Shown here one piece after another: positions 59,493 through 64,000 of a stretch of DNA of 64,000 nucleotides. Source of the stretch: Halorussus halophilus (GTDB taxonomy: Archaea > Halobacteriota > Halobacteria > Halobacteriales > Haladaptataceae); NCBI RefSeq assembly GCF_008831545.1, contig NZ_CP044523.1, positions 1,674,001 through 1,738,000 of the forward strand, in the 5' to 3' direction. A model generated the notes under the pieces. The model worked only from the letters and a program-made list of their open reading frames with translations, was not told where the DNA came from and made no database searches. The translations under genes were made by a program, and so were the position numbers. Each line of letters starts with the position of its first letter. Positions within the stretch are counted from its first letter, which is position 1.

Positions 59493-60068
59493 ATGGGGAA
59501 CCAACAAGTTACGGGGGAGAAGCTAACCCGGCGGACGTTTCTGACCACCGCCGCGGCGGGTAGTCTCGCCACAGTGGGGAGCCAAACCGGGAGCGCACAG
59601 GCAGAGACGTTCCAGTTCGGCGGCGAGGTACAGGCGTGGCAGGGTCGCGCACCGGAGTCAATTTCGGGCCAATCGAATCCGACCATGCAACTGACCGCCG
59701 GACAGGAGTACCAAGTCGTCTGGGAGAACTTAGACGGGCAACCGCACAACTTCGCGCTCCAAGATGCGGAGGGGAACAACATCGTGAGCAGCAACATCAT
59801 CTCCGAGCAGGGCGCGACCCAGACGGTGACGTTCACCGCCAGCGAGGCGATGGAACAGTACATCTGTGAAGTCCATCCGACGACCATGGTCGGCGACGTC
59901 GAAGTCACGGGCGGTGAGTCGGGAGGCCCCACTGGCCTCCAAATTCCGACCGGGGCGTATGCGATTGCCGTCGCTCTCGGTTTGGCGTTTCTCTCGCCGC
60001 TCGTGTTCGCATTCTTCCTGTTCTCACGAGGAGGACGCGAACGGGAGGCCGAACAAGTCGTTCGGTGA
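59493..60068 (+). CDS. Tat-exported, C-terminally anchored cupredoxin
   Basis: 191 residues. TRRTFLTTAAAGSLATVGSQ is a twin-arginine signal. A plastocyanin-like domain has type 1 copper ligands: His in GQPHNFALQD and Cys-His-Met in YICEVHPTTM. A C-terminal transmembrane helix (AYAIAVALGLAFLSPLVFAF) and basic tail anchor it. Likely electron transfer at the outer membrane face, akin to halocyanins. The ATG at 59493 is preferred to upstream in-frame positions that overlap the kinase gene region. Confidence 0.88.
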   Translation: MGNQQVTGEKLTRRTFLTTAAAGSLATVGSQTGSAQAETFQFGGEVQAWQGRAPESISGQSNPTMQLTAGQEYQVVWENLDGQPHNFALQDAEGNNIVSSNIISEQGATQTVTFTASEAMEQYICEVHPTTMVGDVEVTGGESGGPTGLQIPTGAYAIAVALGLAFLSPLVFAFFLFSRGGREREAEQVVR

Positions 60069-60300
60069 AGCGACCAGACGCGCCAGAGTATAGCCGGCCC
60101 TCAATTTCCGTTTCAGGGGTCGAACGGCCAGAATTCGAAGACGATCCGATTCCCAAGCCGCCTTCAAAATGATATAGCTGAATTCAGTTTATATGGTCCG
60201 TTTGCGCCAGTGTGCGCCAGCGGAACGTGCGGGATGATAGCGCATCGAATCCCGGACGAAGACGAAAAATGGCCGCAAACCTGACTGCCCGCGACGCCGA

Positions 60301-60834
60301 CTACCACATCGTCAGCGAGTCGTGTGCGAGGAAGTGGTCGATTTCGTGGGCGTAGTTCTCGATTTCGAGCAGTTGTTGGCGCAGGAGTTCGCCTGTCGCG
60401 TGGTCGCCCAAACTTTCCGCCAGTTCGATGTGACTGGAAACGGTCTCGATGATGTCGCCGTAGGCGGTGAGGTCGTTCTCCAGCGAACTGCGAACGTCGT
60501 ACACGTCGTCGCCCTCGAACGGGACCGGACTGTGGCGTTCGATGGCCGCCGGACCGCTGACCGGGACGCCGCCGAGCGCCTGAATCCGCTCGGCGAGTTC
60601 GTCGGCGTTCTCCTCGGCGTCCTCGGCAGCCGTCCCGAGAAACAGATGCAACTCGCGATACTGCGGTCCCGCGACGTTCCAGTGATGTTTCTTCAGTTGG
60701 TGGTAGAGGACGTAGGTCGCCGCGAGGTCCGCGTTCAGTGCTTCGACCACCTGTTCGGCCTTCTCGGCGTCTAGACGAACGGGATTCGATTCGAGCGTGC
60801 CCGCCTGTTGCAGTACCTGCCGCTGTTGACTCAT
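60301..60834 (-). CDS. dpsA: DNA-protection/iron-storage protein DpsA
   Basis: 177 residues, closely resembling the halobacterial DpsA: AEQVVEALNADLAATYVLYH, KKHHWNVAGPQYRELHLFLG, DELAERIQALGGVP and DVYDVRSSLENDLTAYGDII. The His and Asp/Glu set at the dimer interface forms the ferroxidase site. It oxidises and stores iron and protects DNA. A purine-rich GGGGGAG lies 8-14 nt before the ATG, an unusual Shine-Dalgarno-like element for this region, and a TATA-like TTTAAG about 40 nt upstream. Confidence 0.94.
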   Translation of the reverse strand: MSQQRQVLQQAGTLESNPVRLDAEKAEQVVEALNADLAATYVLYHQLKKHHWNVAGPQYRELHLFLGTAAEDAEENADELAERIQALGGVPVSGPAAIERHSPVPFEGDDVYDVRSSLENDLTAYGDIIETVSSHIELAESLGDHATGELLRQQLLEIENYAHEIDHFLAHDSLTMW

Positions 60835-60907
60835 GCGTATTCTCCCCCGGGCACAGTAACGATTGCCGGTCGCTTAAACGTAGGGCAGGTGGCTATCGCT
60901 GAGGGTG

Positions 60908-61702
60908 CTATCGCTGTTCGTCGTAAATCGGGATGAATTCGCGGGTCTCGGACACCACTGCGGGGTCGAGTGCAGCGACGAGGTCTTTTTCTCCGCGGTT
61001 GAGTCCGGCCTTGACACTCCCGTCCGGGCGAACCACCCGCGAACGCCCGGCGTACTGCGTCGGGTCGCCGACGGTGCTCTCGCCCGTGCGTCCCGCGCCG
61101 ACGACCCAGCGAACGCCGTCGAGTGCGCGGGCGCGCAAGAGCAGTTTCCAGTTCTGACTGTGAGCGGCGAACCACGCGCCTACCACGAACAGTGCGTCGA
61201 TTTCCGGGCGGGCGAAGGCCGCGCTCTCCCCGACGAAATTCAGGTCGTAGCAGGTGAGCAAGCCAGTCGTGCCGACCGGCGTCTCGACGGTGACTCGTTC
61301 GTCGCCGGGGTCGAGGACTTCTCGTTCTCCCGCCCAGAGGTGTCGTTTTCGGTAGACGGTCGTGGCAGTGTCGGGGGTGTCGTCAGAACCAGTAGAATCG
61401 ATGTACGCGGTAGCGTTGTAGTAGGCATCGCCGCCGTCCTCGACGAATCCGACGACGAGCGCGCAGTCGTGGTCGGTGGCGAGGGTTCGAAGCCTGTCGA
61501 GTTCCGGACCGTCTCGGGAGAGCGCGGCGTCCTCGGCGCGCTCGTCGGAGACGAACCCCGTCAGCGCGTACTCGGGAAACAACGCAACGTCGGTTTCGGG
61601 GGGAAGACCGGCCACGCGCGACTCCACGGCCGCCAGATTCCGCTCCGGTTCGAGGTCCGCGACGGTCATCTGGCAGGCCGCGACCGTCGGATTCGCTGGC
61701 AT
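60908..61702 (-). CDS. Carbon-nitrogen hydrolase (nitrilase superfamily)
   Basis: 264 residues from the ATG at 61702. Catalytic triad Glu (LFPEYALTGF), Lys (YRKRHLWAGE), Cys (TTGLLTCYDLNF). The family hydrolyses amides or nitriles; substrate unknown (omega-amidase or N-carbamyl type plausible). The frame stays open upstream through a 21-bp tandem repeat, giving heptapeptide-like residues (HRPMDPF, NRPMDIS, HRTIDAF), but the family N-terminus starts at the chosen Met. Confidence 0.88.
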   Translation of the reverse strand: MPANPTVAACQMTVADLEPERNLAAVESRVAGLPPETDVALFPEYALTGFVSDERAEDAALSRDGPELDRLRTLATDHDCALVVGFVEDGGDAYYNATAYIDSTGSDDTPDTATTVYRKRHLWAGEREVLDPGDERVTVETPVGTTGLLTCYDLNFVGESAAFARPEIDALFVVGAWFAAHSQNWKLLLRARALDGVRWVVGAGRTGESTVGDPTQYAGRSRVVRPDGSVKAGLNRGEKDLVAALDPAVVSETREFIPIYDEQR

Positions 61703-61732
61703 GTCTGAGTGCAGTTCGGGTCGGGGCAAAAA

Positions 61733-61814
61733 GGCGTCTATCGTTCGATGGGAGATGTCCATGGGTCGATTGAAGGGGTCCATCGGTCGGTGGACAGCGT
61801 CTGTCAGTCGATGG
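61733..61814 (-). repeat. Degenerate 21-bp tandem repeat upstream of the nitrilase-family gene
   Basis: Four units of about 21 bp (minus-strand consensus CCATCGACCGATGGAC plus five variable bases). The nearest unit ends about 30 bp before the ATG at 61702. The rest of the gap 61703-61993 is gene-free; the next gene has a TATA-like AAATATTTTA about 30 nt before its ATG. Confidence 0.55.
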
Positions 61815-61993
61815 CCAAAAACGACTACTCGCCGGTGGATGATACCTATCTCCCAGTGAGCGATTACGCTTTCGCGCGGGAGCGCCAGCGACTCCGGTCC
61901 TCCTTGTAGCGACTCCGGACCCCGTTGTCAGCGAGTAGAGCGTTAATCCGATTTTGAGTAAATATTTTACCCGCGGAGTTCTAAGGGTGACCT

Positions 61994-63424
61994 ATGTCAC
62001 AACAACCACTCCATCGGCGCGAGCGCCTCTACATCGACGGCGAGTGGCGCGACGCCGACGACGCCCTCGAAGTCACCGACCTCGCGGACGGCGGGACGTT
62101 CGCGCAGGTCGCGGCGGCCAGCCCCGAACAGGCAGACGGCGCGCTCGCGGCGGCCCAACGCGCACAGGCCGAGATGCGCGAGACCACCATCCCCCAGCGC
62201 GCGGAGTGGATGGACCAGATTGCAGACGGCCTTCTAGAGCACAAGGAAGAACTCGCGGAGGTCATCGTCCGCGAAGCAGGCAAGCCAATCTCGTCCGCGC
62301 GCGGGGAAGTCGAGAGCGCGGCCGAACGGTTCCGCCGCGCGAAAGAAGAGATTCGCTCGATGAAGGGCGAGTTCCGCGAGGGCACCACCGACGGCCACGA
62401 GGGCTGGAACGCCATCGTCAAGCACGAGCCAATCGGCACCGTGCTGGCGATTACGCCGTACAACTACCCCCTCGCGACGACCGCTCTCGAAGTCGCACCT
62501 GCGCTGGCGGCGGGCAACTGCGTCGTCCAGAAACCCGCGAGCGACACTCCCGTGAGTGCCGCGATTCTCGCCGACGTGATTTCCGAGATTGGGCTTCCCG
62601 ACGGCGCGTACAACTTCGTCTCGGGCCGCGGGAGCGCCATCGGCGACGTTCTCGCTGGCGACGACCGCATCAACATGGTTGCGATGACCGGGTCGTCGGC
62701 CGCTGGCAAGCACGTCGCCAAGGAGAGCGGCATGGTCGAACTCCACATGGAACTCGGCGGCAACGCGCCCGCCGTCGTCTTCCCGGACGCGGACTTGGAC
62801 GAGGTCGCAGGCGCGTGCGCGAAAGGTTCGTTCAAGTACGCCGGACAGCGTTGCTCGGCAGTGAGTCGCGTGCTGGCACACGAGTCGGTCCACGACGAGG
62901 TAGTCGAGAAGATAGAGGCGGAGATGGATAGCTGGCAACCCGGCGACCTCTTCGACGAGGACACCGCGCTCGGGCCGCTCATCAACGAAGGACAGGCCGA
63001 GTGGGTCGAGGAACTGGTCGAGGACGCCGTCGAGAAAGGTGCGGAGGTCGTCCGCGGTGGCGAGCGCGACGGCACCACGTTCGAACCCACCCTCTTGGCG
63101 AACGTCCCCCACGACGCTCGCATCGTCCACGAAGAGCAGTTCGGCCCGGTCGCAGTCGTCACGACGTTCGAAGACCGCGAGGAAGCGATCGAAATCTCGA
63201 ACCACGGCGAACTGGCTCTCGACGCCGCCGTCTTCACCAAGGACTACGACCGCGCGATGGAGCTAGCCGACAAATTGGACGCAGGTGCAGTTCGCATCAA
63301 CGGCGCGCCGAGCCACGGACTCGGCGACGTGCCCTTCGGCGGGAACAAGGCCTCCGGCATCGGTCGCCAAGGGCTTCACGACACCATCGAAGAGATGGTC
63401 CGCGAGAAGAGTATCATCCTCTAA
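61994..63424 (+). CDS. Aldehyde dehydrogenase, GapN/lactaldehyde dehydrogenase-like
   Basis: 476 residues. Active-site residues: Asn in TPYNYPLA, Glu in HMELGGNAPAVVF and Cys in YAGQRCSAVS; cofactor loop KPASDTPVSA and MTGSSAAGK. The C-terminus SHGLGDVPFGGNKASGIGRQ resembles archaeal NADP-dependent glyceraldehyde-3-phosphate and lactaldehyde dehydrogenases. Substrate undecided. A strong TATA-like AAATATTTTA lies about 30 nt before the ATG at 61994. Confidence 0.88.
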   Translation: MSQQPLHRRERLYIDGEWRDADDALEVTDLADGGTFAQVAAASPEQADGALAAAQRAQAEMRETTIPQRAEWMDQIADGLLEHKEELAEVIVREAGKPISSARGEVESAAERFRRAKEEIRSMKGEFREGTTDGHEGWNAIVKHEPIGTVLAITPYNYPLATTALEVAPALAAGNCVVQKPASDTPVSAAILADVISEIGLPDGAYNFVSGRGSAIGDVLAGDDRINMVAMTGSSAAGKHVAKESGMVELHMELGGNAPAVVFPDADLDEVAGACAKGSFKYAGQRCSAVSRVLAHESVHDEVVEKIEAEMDSWQPGDLFDEDTALGPLINEGQAEWVEELVEDAVEKGAEVVRGGERDGTTFEPTLLANVPHDARIVHEEQFGPVAVVTTFEDREEAIEISNHGELALDAAVFTKDYDRAMELADKLDAGAVRINGAPSHGLGDVPFGGNKASGIGRQGLHDTIEEMVREKSIIL

Positions 63425-63447
63425 TCCTGCGTTCGTCACGACGAATC

Positions 63448-64000
63448 TCATCGTTTTCCACGGACGTTCAGGACGTCGAGCAGTCGGCTTAGGAAGGACT
63501 CGCGCCGATTCAGGAACGACTCGCCCTCCGCTTCGGTCTCAGATTGTTCGTCCGAGTCGAGTTCCGTCATGGCGTTCGATTTGCCCTGCTGGGTCACGGC
63601 CCGGGAGCCGTCCGACTTCGATTGGTCGTTCGGTTCCGACGCGTCAGCAAATCCGAATTCGGTGGTAGGGTGTGCCGTTTCGGAGTCGTTCGTTCCGACC
63701 TTGGGGTAGGGAAACGGATGTGACTGCCACGACGACGGAAACGCGTGCCGCTCGGGAACGTCGAGTTCCGATAGTTCGTCCGCTGGCATGCCGCCACCGG
63801 TCCCCGACAGCGAAGCGATCTTCTCGGGTCCAGTCGCGTCGCCCGTCGCCACTGCCGCGGCGTCGGCCTTCGAGTAGACTGCGCCGTCCGCGTGGAACAG
63901 CCCGTTGACTCGCCCGCGTTCTCGTGGCGTCTTGAGGTACGCGGGTTTGAGCATCAGGCTCCAAAAGAAGTCACCGTCGATAGTTCCGTCGGCGGTTGCC
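63448..64000 (-). CDS. Unidentified haloarchaeal protein (5' end outside window)
   Basis: At least 184 residues; the frame is open to the window end and reads DGTIDGDFFWSLMLKPAYLK across an internal Met, so the true start lies beyond 64000. The middle (RVNGLFHADGAVYSKADAAA) looks like a globular domain, followed by a long acidic, serine-rich disordered tail ending LSRLLDVLNVRGKR. I do not recognise the family. It converges on the aldehyde dehydrogenase gene, 24 bp apart. Confidence 0.65.
   Translation of the reverse strand, partial: ATADGTIDGDFFWSLMLKPAYLKTPRERGRVNGLFHADGAVYSKADAAAVATGDATGPEKIASLSGTGGGMPADELSELDVPERHAFPSSWQSHPFPYPKVGTNDSETAHPTTEFGFADASEPNDQSKSDGSRAVTQQGKSNAMTELDSDEQSETEAEGESFLNRRESFLSRLLDVLNVRGKR

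Overview
The window is chromosomal DNA from a halophilic archaeon (class Halobacteria). This rests on high GC with strongly acidic predicted proteins, TATA boxes 25-35 nt upstream of start codons with few Shine-Dalgarno sites, several twin-arginine (RR-x-[FYL]-L) exported proteins, an archaellin with a class III signal peptide, an intron-containing tRNA-Trp, bacterio-opsin-activator type regulators and many small Halobacteria-only families. I cannot assign a genus. I saw no rRNA, CRISPR array, provirus, intact insertion sequence or origin; it reads as core chromosome with repeat-rich gaps.

Layout. 1-9.7 kb: carbon and nitrogen metabolism (MaoC-type hydratase, PQQ-type propeller, CitE-like lyase, two divergent glutamate dehydrogenases, a lone archaellin, an acyl-CoA dehydrogenase). 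9.7-17.6 kb: a structured repeat, a RIO-like kinase, an aldehyde dehydrogenase, a HerA-like ATPase, regulators and DNA polymerase IV. 17.6-27.8 kb: an exported nuclease/lamin-tail protein, small Halobacteria-specific proteins, intron-bearing tRNA-Trp, IMP dehydrogenase, an exported metallocarboxypeptidase-like protein, a repeat-rich gap and tRNA-Lys. 28-35.3 kb: an RCK-DHH protein, a PRC-barrel protein, two Bat-type regulators, an aminotransferase and a DUF393/ferredoxin/ferritin-like run. 35.4-45 kb: an Hrq1/MrfA-type helicase, a second copy of the structured repeat, a two-gene unit behind tandem DtxR-type operators, and an MMPL transporter coupled to a TrmB-like regulator. 45-54 kb: subtilisin-like protease, rhodanese lipoprotein, a membrane/RecA-like triad, a zinc alcohol dehydrogenase and ADP-forming acyl-CoA synthetase with a DRTGG partner. 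54-64 kb: small RNA/DNA-maintenance proteins, trehalose synthesis (otsA-otsB), a sugar kinase, a membrane cupredoxin, DpsA, a nitrilase-family enzyme, another aldehyde dehydrogenase and one gene cut by the window edge.

The least explained signals are non-coding. One repeat family (copies at 9906-10083 and 38044-38226) keeps a conserved 5' block and a two-palindrome architecture although the palindrome sequences differ completely between copies. A second family (668-790 and 27632-27739) keeps two sequence boxes around hairpins that again differ while remaining self-complementary. The clearest regulatory find is a pair of TTAGGCNNGCCTAA operators at 38754-38787, immediately in front of two genes of unknown function.
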